DNA of 64,000 bases, taken from contig NC_054749.1 of assembly GCF_018143015.1 (NCBI RefSeq), positions 29,596,411 to 29,660,410 of the forward strand, read 5' to 3'. This stretch comes from Lytechinus variegatus (Eukaryota > Echinodermata > Echinoidea > Temnopleuroida > Toxopneustidae). The translations under genes and the position numbers were made by a program. The notes below the pieces were generated by a model that saw only the letters and a list, made by a program, of their open reading frames with translations, was not told the DNA's origin and searched no databases. Of this stretch, positions 1-11,850 are shown one piece after another (position 1 is the stretch's first letter; each line of letters begins with the position of its first letter).

Positions 1-2176
1 AATGGTCATAGACAAAGTGATTATTGGACCAAATGATTGTTAGACGAAATATTGGACGGAATGACATTAGACTAAATGAAGGTAAACCATGTGATAAATG
101 GACAAGTAGGTAATAAACGAATCAGCAGTCTACCAAAGTAACAGATCAGTACAGGAAACCCTTGTTTTCCAGAACATCTCATTTTCAAGGATTCAGCATT
201 CATACAAGTACATATGCTGCAATGATTATTTACATGTATGTATTAACAGATTGCAACAAACATGTAATAGAATTGTCCAAGGGCTGCCAACTTTTCACCT
301 TTTACAGAGAATTTACTGAGAATGGAGCGAGATCTTTGGTAAAAATGGAAGGAAAATTTCCAGGATACAGTGTACATGTTGAAAAAGATTAATTGGGTGT
401 TTGTCTGCGACCAGTCACCACCCGACTTCATTCATTCTGAAATATAGGTGCAAATCAACACTTGCCTTTAATACCTACATGTACATGTAGCAGGGTGACA
501 CAATGTAATATACCTGTACAAGGCATGTCACAATTTTGCTGGCATCAAGATATATCTGTTTTGCAGTATGGCCAAGATGTATTATGTAGTACTAGTTTTA
601 CCACCATCAATCACACCAGTATGAGGTAAGATTACTCACTGTAACCACATATCTCAAAAATAATAGAAAAATAAAGAAGTGAGGACCAGCAAGTGTTTGA
701 AAATGTAATGAATTGTATTCATCCAACTATTGCATACATGTACAGGTGAATCACAGTTACTTGTTGGTAGAATGAAAGGACGTATTAAAGCAGCCAGCCT
801 GATCAAGGGGTTAAAAATCATCACCTGGTATTATGGGAAAAAGGTGTATATTGTGAGTCTGGAAAACTCCTGGTCATTTCAATGTACTTCATGAGCTTGC
901 ATGAGGAGAAATGGAAGCTCAAAGTGCTTACTTTGCCAGTATTTATCATTTTGTCTTTTGTTTGCATAATTTGTATCATCAAGTCTTCAGGTAGACTATT
1001 CCAGTCATATCATTAGAGAATATTCAATATCCACTGTAACCCATACATGCACAATGTTGCAGTAATTTATATTTGATATCTTGGAAGGACTTGACTATGG
1101 CACTCATTATTATTACAAAGTACCGGTACCGTAATTGAGTGTATTCATATAATTAATTTACTGGAACATCTCCAACTTCCTGATCCTACATGTACATGTA
1201 TTAGGGAATTTGCTTGTTTGATGGGATCCAACTTTACATACATTACATGTACATATATGACACTGATATACAACACTGGCAAAACAGATTGGACCTTCCT
1301 CATCCAGACAGCTCTCGGGTCGAGTTCCAACGATCTTGGAGAATACATGCACCAGTCCTTATCTAGGATACATTTTCAGTTTTCCGTGATTAAACGATCT
1401 ACATGTACCCAATGTGGCGGGAAGATTTCCATCTACATGTATGCCTTATATGCAGTAAAACTAGATGCACCTCATATCATCATCCCCTTTCAAGGTACAT
1501 CGCCCTCTCAGAGATGCCAAGTTCAAAGACCAGCTATGCGTGAGATTTTCTGTGAATCTGAGTGAGATCATAGACATTGTGTACAATGTATATGGGGATG
1601 GGCTGTGATAGTTGCGTGCAGGAGACAGAGATTTGAGGGGATGAACAAGAGTCCAGACGTGGTAGCTCTGCCCTGTTTCACTTTATGCCTGATCTCAATG
1701 CATGTCTTTGAAACATGCTGATATTTTTTATTAATGAATGTGGGTAAATGACAAGACAGGTCTGGAACACATTGTGGAAAACTTTAAACAGACCCTTGGT
1801 TTCTGTTTTGTTTAAAGTGACTGAATTAATGATTTTGGTGTAGAAAGTTAGAAACAGATTTTTTTTAAGTCAAAACTCCAAATCACTTAATTTTATTAAA
1901 TAGATCTGTACTTCTTTTTACAAACAAGCACATTTATAGGAGTGTTGACTGTTGATATCTTCTTTCTCTCCGTTGTTCTTCAGGACCAAATATTCGAGGA
2001 TCAGTGGTTATCCACAGCCCAGGTTGAATATTTGAATATCTTATCCCATAAAAAGCACTCCAATTGACTAAGCTACAATTTTTGCTATTTCCCTGATGTC
2101 CTGACTTGAGCTATTTTTTCAACCACACAATAATCGGCTGAATGTAATGTACCTGTATGTAAACTGATTACCGGTA
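1..2176. other. Non-coding stretch left of the G-alpha exon
   Basis: No convincing exon was found. It is AT-rich and carries many copies of the palindromic word ACATGTACATGT and its fragments (for example near 478-490, 1187-1201, 1246-1256). It should be intronic or 3' sequence of the minus-strand G-alpha gene, whose later exons must lie at lower coordinates or off the window, since the conserved continuation after the first exon is not seen here. Confidence 0.5.
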
Positions 2177-2648
2177 TAGTGAGTGATTGTATTACCGACC
2201 GGCCTTGTATTACCGAACGCGCGCATCATATGCGTCAGAAAATAATCAAATACGCTGAAACCTTTGCAACTTCCTTCCAAAGGGAACTTAAATAGAAAAA
2301 TGATGAAAAATTATCAAAAACACAATTTCGAAGTCTTTATATCCTCAAAACAATAAAATATGGTCAAAATAGCTCATGAGTGACTATGTTGTTTTCCCAA
2401 CTTTTCCCATAGAAAACACACGTTCGGTAATACGATACCTTTTCAAGTGACCAAAATATTTCACTTCCGAAGAGGGGTCCGATTGGAAGCTGATGTCGTA
2501 AAAATGAAAATCAATTTCGGCAAAATTTCTGCATATTTATATTTTGTAGGTATTTGTGTATTTATGGTGAAAGTTTGGTGAATTTTATTGGAATAATGTG
2601 TTTGATATGATCAAATTCATGAAAAGTGTTCGGTAATACGATCCACTA
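2177..2648. mobile_element. Small non-autonomous DNA transposon with repeated GTATTACCGAAC word
   Basis: The ends form an imperfect inverted repeat: TAGTGAGTGATTGTATTACC on the left, and the complement of GGTAATACGATCCACTA on the right. The word GTATTACCGAAC occurs at about 2189 and 2208 in plus orientation and at 2421-2434 and 2627-2641 in minus orientation, so it is repeated at both ends and again inside. There is no coding capacity. Superfamily not identified. Confidence 0.55.
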
Positions 2649-3173
2649 CCATACTATGAACTAAGACATAAGTATTTGAAAGTCATGTTTATAAGATATA
2701 GGGTTATTCAAATTGTGCTGATAGGATCCCAGCCTTTTAATTACACTGTATATGAGACAGGTCAGTTAAGTTCATGGCCTGGTCAAGTCAAGTCTGTCTG
2801 AGTCAGTAACACCAATCCATAACATTAATAGTTCAAGCATGTCAAGGATTCAAAGACATGAGAAGCATTTCACTGTGAGTGTTCATGGTGTTGTCTTCTT
2901 TGTCAATGTCAGTGCTGCTGGTGAACGCAGACACACACACAAGACAAGTTCCCACACAACCCACCTAGGCCTACATGTAAATAAAAAGGGTCACCAGTGC
3001 AGTCACAGCTCCACGACCACAAGTCCCGAGACTGAATTTGAACAAAGTTAGGCCAATGAGAGTTGGAGACTGATCACAACATTTTTTCATTTGGATTTGG
3101 TCAAAATGTTCAACACCCACCCTTATCTTGATCCCCCTTAAAGTCGTTATAGTATACTTCTAACCCCACTCAC
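2649..3173. other. Intron 1 start of the G-alpha gene
   Basis: On the minus strand this follows the donor GTGAGT at 3173-3168 and so is intron. A 70-residue open frame at 2839-3051 (plus) is low-complexity His/Ser/Thr-rich and matches nothing I know. Confidence 0.5.
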
Positions 3174-3638
3174 CAGTTGAAATTCCCTTCTCCTATCAAA
3201 AGCTGTTTGAATGCCACTGTCTTTCCACAGTTCAATACAGGGCTGCACGTATTGGACAAACACAGATGGCTCGAGCTGGCCACCTTGAACGTTGTAACTC
3301 ATGACAAACTCTGCATGTTTCTCGTTCCCCGGATCACCCCATGGTATTCCCAACTTGTCACGGGCATCTGCCAACACCTTCATACCCTTGATTATATTTC
3401 CATAGATGATGTTACGGAAATCTTTCACCTCTTGGTCCGTAAATTCTTGTTCATGGATAATTTTCATCTGTTTCAGAAACGTGCTTTTCCCACTCTCGCC
3501 AGCACCGAGAAGCAAAACCTTCACCTCTCTCCGAATGTAATTTTTATCCCTCTGAAGCTGTTTGTCGATATCTTTGCTGTGATTCAACGCTTGTTTATCC
3601 GTTGGCGAAAGACAGCAGGTCAGTAAAGTGCCTGCCAT
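3174..3638 (-). CDS. GNA12: G protein alpha subunit, G12/13 class, first coding exon (partial gene)
   Basis: The exon encodes the first 155 residues of a heterotrimeric G protein alpha subunit, which couples membrane receptors to RhoGEF/Rho signalling in the G12/13 class. The start is the ATG at 3638-3636; the longer open frame reaching 3707 has no support. Visible: an N-terminal Cys pair (residues 8-9) suited to palmitoylation, the P-loop GAGESGKST at 45-53, the following FLKQM helix, the helical-domain motif KLGIPWGD, and DRRREFQL at the end. These match vertebrate GNA12/GNA13 better than Gs, Gi or Gq, and the N-terminus lacks the Gly2 myristoylation site of Gi. The exon ends with CTG and donor GTGAGT (3173-3168), phase 0. 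Switch regions and C-terminus are not in the window. I cannot separate GNA12 from GNA13 orthology; invertebrates usually have one gene for both. Confidence 0.93.
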
Positions 3639-3880
3639 CTTGATTGGTAGACGATTCTTGCCAGTTCTTTTGGAGAACTTCGTGTTTCTTTCGACGGTCA
3701 CCTGCAAAACCTATTCCAATCGAGCTTACGGAGAACACACGGGACGTTACGGGGCAGATTGACAGCGCGTTTTTGACCCATCCATCGCGATCATGTCAAT
3801 CGGTCTATCTATGGCGTGTATAACGTGTGTGTGCATTGAATACTTCATACCACACCCATGACGTCACGAACCGGAAGTAA
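3639..3880 (-). promoter_or_regulatory. Likely promoter and 5' leader of the G-alpha gene
   Basis: A perfect CRE palindrome TGACGTCA lies at 3859-3866 and an ETS-type core CCGGAAGT at 3871-3878, about 220-240 nt upstream of the minus-strand ATG. The region is richer in CpG than its surroundings. These are sequence matches only. Confidence 0.5.
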
Positions 3881-4470
3881 AACTGTGCGATTCCATCAAC
3901 TGGAAAATGTTGCCCAATATTTATGGATTAATCATCGTCATACTTTGAACTTGTTGGAAGATATAACATAAAAATAATAAATAAATAAATATGTGACAGT
4001 AATGAACAATTCAGACTGATACGGCCTTCAACTTGCGTGTTGTTCTTTTAATTAGATTGCATTTGTTTGCATAAGACTTTACATATAACACTTATTAATG
4101 TTTTTTATTTAACTTTACATAACACTTTTTTGTTTATTTTCAATTGATTGATGAATAATTAAATAAAATATTAGCAGAAAGTACAGGACATTTGAAATAG
4201 GCCTATTGAAAAGAAACTTTAAACTTTTATAAAGCATAGCTTGTACGCATGTTCCATAATTTGATGCATCTATAGTTCCCGAAACAGATATCAGTAGATA
4301 CAAATTTTAAAGAAAATATATCCGTTGGGGCATGCGCGTATTCTGGGGTGCTTTCGGGGCCCAGGCCCCCGGGTAGGCGAAAATGGCGCGCCAAAAAGAA
4401 GGAAAAAAGGAGGGAAATTAACAAGAGAAGAGAAAAAGGCCGATATATAGAGAAGAAAAAAAGAGGGAAG
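3881..4470. other. AT-rich intergenic DNA leading into a repeat nest
   Basis: No gene seen. From about 4325 the sequence turns GC-rich and A/G-rich (GGGGCCCAGGCCCCC near 4357-4371, then long purine runs), which looks like the start of the repetitive block that follows. A matching right end was not found. Confidence 0.4.
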
Positions 4471-4471
4471 G

Positions 4472-5024
4472 GGGCGCCGAACTGATGTTCGAACTGGGGG
4501 GGGGGGGGACTGTTGTTCGACCTAGGTGGCGCCGAATTTATGGACTCCCTATACGTACGCCGAATCGTAGTTGGATATAGGGGGCGCCGAATTTAATATG
4601 TTCGACCTGGGGGGGCGAATTAAAGGCGGCCTTATAGAGGTGTCGAAGCGGAGGTTCTCAGACCTAGGGGCGCCGAATTGGTGTTCGACCTAAGGGCGCC
4701 GAATTGGTGTTCGACCTAAGGGCGCCGAATTGATGTTCTACTTAGGTGCGCCGAATTTGATATGTTCGACATAAGGGGCGCTGAATGTATTTTTTTTAAG
4801 GAGCGCCGAATCGATATTCGACATATAGGAGCACCAATTCGGTGTTTGTCCTTAGGGCGCCAAATTGCATGTTCAACCAATATAGGGAGGGGCGCAAAAT
4901 TCATATTCGACCTTTGGGGCGCCAATTAGATGTTTGTCATGGGTCGCCAAATTCATGTTCAACCTAGGGGGGGGGGCGCTAAATTAACATTCGACAATTG
5001 GGGCGCCAATTTGATGTGTGACCT
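4472..5024. repeat. Minisatellite built on GGCGCCGAATTGATGTTCGA
   Basis: About 17 diverged units of roughly 25-55 bp, each with a core like GGCGCCGAATTGATGTTCGA followed by CCTA and a G run. The least diverged units sit at 4669-4747. Later units drift (GCGCCAAATT, GCGCTAAATT). The array resumes directly after the hairpin element at 5025-5171. Confidence 0.8.
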
Positions 5025-5171
5025 GGGGCCCTTGCAGAAAGAGTTGCGTTTAAACGCAACCAAGAAAAATCAATCGCAAGTCCCAAATGCGCGCTTTTGA
5101 TTGGTTGAAAATCAAGTTACGCCTGATTTTTAGAGTTGCGATTGATTGCAACTCTTTCTTCAACGGGCCCC
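5025..5171. mobile_element. 147-bp hairpin MITE inserted in the minisatellite
   Basis: The ends GGGGCCC...GGGCCCC are inverted, followed by the pair GCAGAAAGAGTTGCG and GCAACTCTTTCTTCAACG. The middle holds the self-complementary GTTGCGTTTAAACGCAAC. Removing the segment rejoins a minisatellite unit (GACCT with AGGGGCGCT), so it entered after the array formed. No coding capacity. Confidence 0.75.
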
Positions 5172-6042
5172 AGGGGCGCTAAAATCGTGTTTTACTGAAT
5201 TTGGCGCTCGCGCTCGTTAGATGCCCATCCAGTTCATGATTACCAAAAGTGCTTAGAAATTTCAGGTAAGGATATAGAAAATTTTCAGCTCGCACTTCAC
5301 ACTCGCATCAATTGTTTTCTAAAGACACCCATCCTGTCCATGGTTACAAGTGTTTAGACTGTCCAGTTTTGGGTCGGAAATTCATTTGCGCTCACATACA
5401 ATGTTGAGATAGATACCCATCCCCTTCGATCCTGATTACCAAAAGTACTTACATACTTTTCCAAATTTGAGGTCAGAATATAAACAAATTTCAGCTCGCG
5501 TGTCGCACTCTTATCGATTTTTTTTAGATATACGTATACCCATATCGTGTTCACGGTTACAAAAAGTGCGAAGACTATCCGATCGGAAAACATATAGATG
5601 AAAATATCCCCCCCCCCCCTCTTCGCGAAAGCTGGATCCGCTCAACATGCTCAAGAAATAACAGCTTCCACTCGCATAATTTTAGTAGCTAGGGCCTATA
5701 CTCGATTTGAAACCTAAAAGTGCTTAAAAGTTTATGATTTCAGGGACCGTTTTACAATTAAGCTGACTAAATTAAGAGCGACTTATAAGAACGACTGGTG
5801 ATATATAGGTAAATCGATCAGTGCTTTCATCGGGAAAAAGAAGGAAAGAAAGAAAAAGAGAATGAGGATGACAAAAGGAAGGAGACAAATCAGAGAGAGA
5901 ATGGGATAGACAAGATTTTGATTAGGTAAACTGTGTGTCGGTGTAGTTAAAGAGAGTCTGAGATGTAGAAAAATAAATCACAATACGATAGTGGGAATCT
6001 CTCTGTAGGATATACCGACATGATTAGAAAGTCCCAATTTAA

Positions 6043-6627
6043 AGGGGAATGAAACCTTTGGAACAAATAGGCTTGTGTAGAAACAGAAAAATCAAAGAAT
6101 AAGAATAAAGAAAGTTTGAGAAAAATAGGACAAATAATGAGAAAGTTATGAGCATTTGAATATTGCAATCACTAATGCTATGGAGATCCTCCAATCGGCA
6201 ATGCGACAAGGATGTTTGATGTCACTGATGAACAACTTTCCCTTTGGTGGACTATAAAATACCCTCAAAATGTCTCTTTTTGCTTTTTCTTGTGATGATA
6301 CCAACTCTTTATCCATGATGTATTCTTTAAAAATGATTGTGTATTACATGCCCTCCTATAGAAAGAACACATGATCTACTGATAGACGTGATAAAAGAGG
6401 CAGTTTAAGTAAAATATATACTAAAGTAATGGGGAGAGTTACAAGTGACATCACACATCTTTGTCGCATTGCCAATTTGCTATCTCCATAGCATTAGTGA
6501 TCGCAATATTCAAATGCTCAAAACTTTCTCATTATTTTGTCCGATTTTTCTCAAACTTTTGTTGATCTGTTTCTTTGATTTTTCTGTTTTCACACAAGCT
6601 ATCTTGTTCCAATGGTTTCATTCTCCT
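6043..6627. mobile_element. Palindromic MITE at TTAA (Kolobok-like)
   Basis: The two halves are inverted copies of about 190 bp: AGGGGAATGAAACCTTTGGA on the left and the complement of CCAATGGTTTCATTCTCC on the right, with the shared inner text GAGAAAGTTATGAGCATTTG. TTAA flanks both ends (6039-6042, 6628-6631). AGG ends at TTAA fit Kolobok-type transposons. No coding capacity. Confidence 0.7.
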
Positions 6628-7373
6628 TTAAGGTCTAAATCTGAAGAAAAAAAAAAGCTCGCGCTTCGTGGTCGCATCATTATATTTATAGTGATAATAA
6701 TTTTTGCTGAAAATTTCCCTCAGAATAGCAAAAATTTCCGCTCGCGCTTCGCGTTCGCATTAAGATACACAGAATGTTACATTGCCTATGCCGCATCTGA
6801 GTTTGTTCTTTATATAAAAACGTGTGAAAATGTTACAAGTTTTCATTTCAAAATATCATAAGTTTTCATCTAGCGCTTCTGTAACAGTGATAAGAATGTC
6901 CCGGTTTAAAGTCGAAATCTAAAAAAAAAATCAGTTCGCGCTTCGCGCTCCCATCATGTAGGCCTATTCAGCAGTGTTGTAGTGCCTTGATGCTCGGCCT
7001 TGGCCTTAAGGCGCCTTAAGGCCTATTTTTTCAAAGCCTTGGCCTTGAACATTCAAGCCTTGGCCTTGAGGATTTTGAGCCTTGAATTTTCAAGGCATTT
7101 TGTATTTTGTACTTTCATTTGTTTTATAAAAGTAATTATGTTTCAATTGTTCTGTATATCTAATGACACTAAATACTACCAGTCAGCAGCAGCAGAAGCA
7201 GTAAGTGTACTTAGCAGTGCCATCAATTGCAATTATCATCACATAATTACAGTATGTAACAAAGAGAAGTGATGAAAATTAATATTATTTATTGGTAATA
7301 TGATGTAATCATGACTAATAAGGATAATGACAATATCAATAATAATGATAATAATTATGATTAGGATTATAGT

Positions 7374-8607
7374 CAGTGGCGTAACTACAGGGGGGCATGG
7401 GGGCACGTGCCCCCCCCCCCCCTCCCCCAATCGGCTGACTAAAAAAAAGGAGAAAAAGAGGGAGAAAGGAAGAGAAACGTAGTGGGGAAAGAAGACATTA
7501 ATGTTCATTATAATGTTATAATTATGTTATGTTACATTACATAAATATAAATATAAATGAAACATAATTGACTCAGGGCATATTATGTCTTCATTGTTCC
7601 TGGTTCTTCCATTGTCTGTTTACCGAGATATATAATCCTGTTATACTAAAACCTCCCGTTTTCAAGTCAATATACACCAAACTACCAAATATATTTCCTC
7701 GCACTTCGAGTTATTCTTTTACATGTACAATAGTATGCTTCTTTTTCATGAATACTTTAAGTGATTGTCCCATTTTAAGGTCTTAATATAAAACATTTCC
7801 TGTCCGTGCTTACGTTCGCAGTAGTGGATTGGTGAAAGATGTCTGTTCTCCATCAGATCCTAGTTAAAATGTCCCTTTTTCTGTTTTCTGATCTGAATAT
7901 CAAACATTTTCAGTTCGCGCTCGCATCATTTGGTTAGTGAACTACGTAAGGTCTTCTTGAATTCCTACAAACAAGCCTTAAAATGCCCCTCTTCAGGTCT
8001 GAATTTCCTAAATTTTCAGCTCGCGCTTCGCGCTCGCAAGATTTGATTAGTGAGATGGGTATGTTAATCATGATTACAAGTGCTTTATGTGCATGTTTAG
8101 ATGTAATTCTAACAAAATCAGCAAGCGCTTATTGGCACTCCCATTAAATGACTATGGTGAGATGTGTATAATCTTAATAGATAAAAGATTCCTAAAATAT
8201 AGTCCTTAAAATCTTCCTGTTTGGGGTCAATATTTACAAAAATTTCAGTTAAGAGAGTCAAAAGGGGCCTAAGCTTTCGATCCTAGCAGAATCTTCTTCG
8301 GAGGCAAAATGACAAAATTTCAGTTCGCGCTTTGCGCTCGCATTATTTAGCGAGACAGGTAGTATCATGATTACAAAAGATTGATTGTAATGTCCCTTTT
8401 TAGGTTTGAATATCAAAAATTTTAAGCTCGCGCTTCGCGCTCGCATTATTTGACTAGTGAGATACATGTCCGTTTATTGGCACTGTCCTTATAAAAATAT
8501 CTCTATTAGGTCAGTATACCTGGCAACTGGGCGCGCTTCGCGAGCTCACTAGGCAGTTCCAAGTTTTTGCTGGTGCCCCCAATGCCGTGACCCACGGTAC
8601 GCCACTG
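7374..8607. mobile_element. hAT-like non-autonomous transposon, 8-bp duplication ATTATAGT
   Basis: Ends CAGTGGCGTAAC and complement CAGTGGCGTACC. Perfect 8-bp direct repeats ATTATAGT flank it (7366-7373 and 8608-8615). CAGTGGCGTA-type ends with 8-bp duplications are typical of hAT elements. The interior begins with poly-G/poly-C runs and contains several GCTCGCGCTTCGCGCTCGC units instead of a transposase. Confidence 0.85.
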
Positions 8608-9903
8608 ATTATAGTGATTTTATAATTCTGACAGATCTGACTGCAATTTTGACAACAATTTTCATACTTTAAAAGTAGCTTACTCTAAAGAATGATAACA
8701 AGGTTGATTTCTATTCCATTAGGTTTTCCTTGTATTATTTTCTTTGACCAACAAGAATGTTTTAAGTCTTAATGATATTCTGAAAAGATTCGGTAAACTT
8801 GAACACAAACTTCAATTTCGTCATTTCCAAATGGGCTATGGCATCAATGGCATGAGCCAAAAAAATTTTGAGGGACCAAGCATGGCATACAGAGCAAAAT
8901 TTTAGGTTTCAAAATCAACAAATTTTTGGATTGTGCTTGAATAAATTATTGTTAAGGTTCGCATTCAATTTACACATAAAAAATGCTTAGAATGTCTAGT
9001 TTTTAGGTCGGAATATTACAAATTTTTGAGCTCGCGCTTTGCGCTCGCATTATTTGATTGGTGAGTTATGTATCCTAGTTATGAGTCACTAAATGCAGTC
9101 CAGAACAGCTTCCTTTTGTGATCAGTAAAAAATTTAACTTGTGTTTTGTGCTCGCGTTAATTTGTTTAGTAAGATGCACACCTTTTTTTATGATTACAAA
9201 AACAGCTCGAAATATTTCAATTTCATTTCTTATTACATCTTATTACAACATCTCGCAAGGATGCCCTTTTAACAGTGATTAGCACCATAATTGACCCAAA
9301 ATCGAGTTTCACAACTTCAAAATTGATTTTTTTTTTTACAAAACCACTTGTTCGCTATGCTTTATAGCGGGAAATTAAAGCCTAGATCAAAATATCTGTC
9401 TTATCAATTAGAAATCACTTAAAAAAGCTTTGCTGAACTGCACCAAAATTCTCATTTTGACTTTGTAAGTGCATTTTTGGCTTTGACCTCCCCCCCCCAA
9501 AAAAAAATAAAAATACATTCTGCCTCCCCTGTACCAGGTAGAGGAGAAAGACATATGTTGAGAATGGGCATGCGAGGATCAGATCACCTTGGTAATAATA
9601 ATTATTGCAATGTGAATCGCCTAGAACAATAATTAAATGTTTTTTATGTCTAAATCTACATGATCTATCATGAAATTATTTTCGTTTTAAATGTACAAGG
9701 GTCAAAAATTTTGCTCGCTCACACCTTGTATACATTTGGTCCTGTGTGTCATGTATGCCGCCTGAGCATTGTTGTCTAATTTTTTCCCATATATTGTACA
9801 ATTGAAATTCCTTGGCCTTGATGTTTTCAGGCCTTGGCCTTGGGTTTCCATGCCTTGCATGGCCTCAGCCTTGGTTATTGAAGCCTTGGCCTTGGGTATT
9901 AAA

Positions 9904-10457
9904 CCGGGGGGGGGGGGGCCACTTCCATTCACGAGTGGATACCATGCGCGACCATGGGGTCTCGAAAAGCACCCTAAACACGTAATTTCCATATTCTGAA
10001 AATGCACCCCTTAACAAGTATGGGCGTGTGAAACCCTACCCTTAACAAGTATTGGAAACAAAACGATACTCTTGGCAAATATTCCCTGAAATGAACCCCT
10101 AAACAAGTACAGGAATGTTTTATTGTTACGGGTCCTTCGGTCGTCGGCTTTACCTTATTTGGTTTTGTACGACCCCACCTTCTACACCTCGCGCAAATCG
10201 GACTCTAAACACGTAGTGTTGGGGCAAAAAGGACATCCTTTATAAAACATTTAATTTTGTTTTATCGACCCCGCAAATTCGACCCTCAACACGTAATTTC
10301 CCTAGCGGAATAGATACCCTTTTTTCATTATTTTTGTGTTTTTGACACCCTTATCACGTTACGTACGTAACGTGCCCTATCGTGAAAAAGACATCCTTTT
10401 TACGTGTTTTTTGGTCGCGCATGGTATCCACTCGTCAATGTAAGTGGCCCCCCCGGG
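9904..10457. mobile_element. CCGGGG-ended MITE, 8-bp duplication GTATTAAA
   Basis: Terminal inverted repeats of about 45 bp run from a G tract through GGCCACTTCCATT, then CGAGTGGATACCATGCGCGA. Direct repeats GTATTAAA flank it (9896-9903, 10458-10465). The interior has repeated phrases like CCCTAAACACGTA. The element at 44651-45100 shares the G-tract ends and duplication length and appears related. Confidence 0.85.
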
Positions 10458-11850
10458 GTATTAAAGACTTGGCCTTGGAGGTTTGGAGCCTTGACTACAA
10501 CAACTGCTATTAAGTGAGATCACTATTCTCTCCACAATTTTCCTGAAGGGCAGTGCTTCCTTTCAGGTCGAAATCTCAAAAAAAAAATCAACTCGCGCTT
10601 TGCATTCTCATCATGTTTATTGAGATACACAACTTGTTCAAGATGCGGAATCTAAGTTTGCTTTTTATACAAAAAGTTTGGAAATGTTAAGTTTTCAAGT
10701 AAAAATATAAAGAGTTGTCAACCCACACTTCTGTAGCGACAGTGAACCACTTTCCTTCATGTTTGACAGTGCTTAAAATGTTCCCTTTCGGGTCAGTAAA
10801 TAAAAAATTTCAGCTCGCGCTCGCATTAAGTCTATTTAGATACACAGCTTGTCAAATTACAGATGCACCATAAACTGAGTTTGTTTAATGTAAAATCATG
10901 TTTTAAAAAAGTTTAATTTTCAACCGAAGTCAGAGTATCCAAAATTTTCAGCTCTCGCTTCGCGCTCGATTATGATTATTGAAATACTCAGCTTGTTCAA
11001 TTACAGATGCAGAAACTGAGTTTGTTTGAATGCTCCCACCATTCAGTGATACCCTTCCTTTTACGATTACAAAAATGTAAGAATGTCCGCCAAAAAATCT
11101 AAATTTGATGAGATCATGTTCATGATTGCAAAAAGTGTTTAAAATGTCAAATTTTTAGGTTAAAAAACAGTTCGCTCTCGCAACATTTGTTTAGTTTAGT
11201 GAGAAAAGTATTGTATTCATGAGTCACTGCAAACAGTTGATCAACATGTCCTTTTTCGGAAAGGTTAATTTATTAAAGTATCAGCTTACGCTCGCATGAA
11301 TTGTTACATACGCGTATTATTCATCTAAAATGTGCTTAGAATGTCAAATTTTCTGGTCCGAAATAAAATTTTCAGCTCGCCCTTCGCGCTCGCATCAACT
11401 GTTTGGTTGATGAATCTACATTCTTCATTGGTTACAATCGAATTTTTAGGTCGGAGTATGATTTTGTTTCAGTTCTCACTTTGCACTTGCTCTATTTGAT
11501 AAAAGTGTAAATGATTCACTGCAAACAATTAACATGTCCCTATTTCAGAACAGTTAATTAAAAGTTTCAGCTCGCGCTAGCATGAATTGCTTAGTTACAG
11601 ATTTATTGTTTATACAAAAATTGCTTACTAAATGTCGGAAATCAAAATTTTCAGCTCGAGCTTCGCGGTCGCACCAATTATTGTTATTATTCTCTTCATG
11701 GTTGCAATGGAGTTTTCAGGTAGAAATATGAACTGATTTAGCTAGCGCTTCGCGCTCGCAATTTTGGCTTTGAGAGAAATCATGGATCACTGCGAACAGT
11801 CTTTAACAAGTCTTTTTGCAGCCAGTATAATTAAAAATCTTAGCTCGTGC

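Larger units (their letters stand above)
6971..10508. mobile_element. Transposon with CCTTGGCCTTGG repeats, hosting other insertions
   Basis: The left end GCAGTGTTGTAGTGCCTTGA and the complement of the right end CCTTGACTACAACAACTGC form an imperfect terminal inverted repeat. Both sub-ends are packed with the words GCCTTGGCCTTG and CAAGGC (6996-7100, 9808-9900, 10466-10495). Two younger elements lie inside (7374-8607, 9904-10457), and part of the GCGCTTCGCGC unit array also falls within. No transposase was recognised. Confidence 0.55.
5195..11850. repeat. Dispersed array of GCTCGCGCTTCGCGCTCGC units, broken by insertions
   Basis: About 25 diverged units, mostly 90-130 bp apart. Each has a core like TCAGCTCGCGCTTCGCGC then TCGCATTATTTG, and a flank like GTGAGATACAT, ATGATTACAAAAAGTGCTTA or TGTCCCTTTT. 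Good examples are at about 8020, 8427, 9030, 10950, 11370 and 11745. The array is interrupted by the elements at 6043-6627, 6971-10508 and their nested insertions. The core alternates GCGC and TTCGCGC and is nearly palindromic. No gene was recognised in this 6.6 kb. Confidence 0.8.

Noticed and set aside
3177-3626. 149-codon plus-strand open frame
   Set aside because: It is the exact antisense of the G-alpha exon.
7239-7508. 89-codon frame with a Gly/Pro-rich part
   Set aside because: Created by the poly-G/poly-C run at the end of the hAT-like element.
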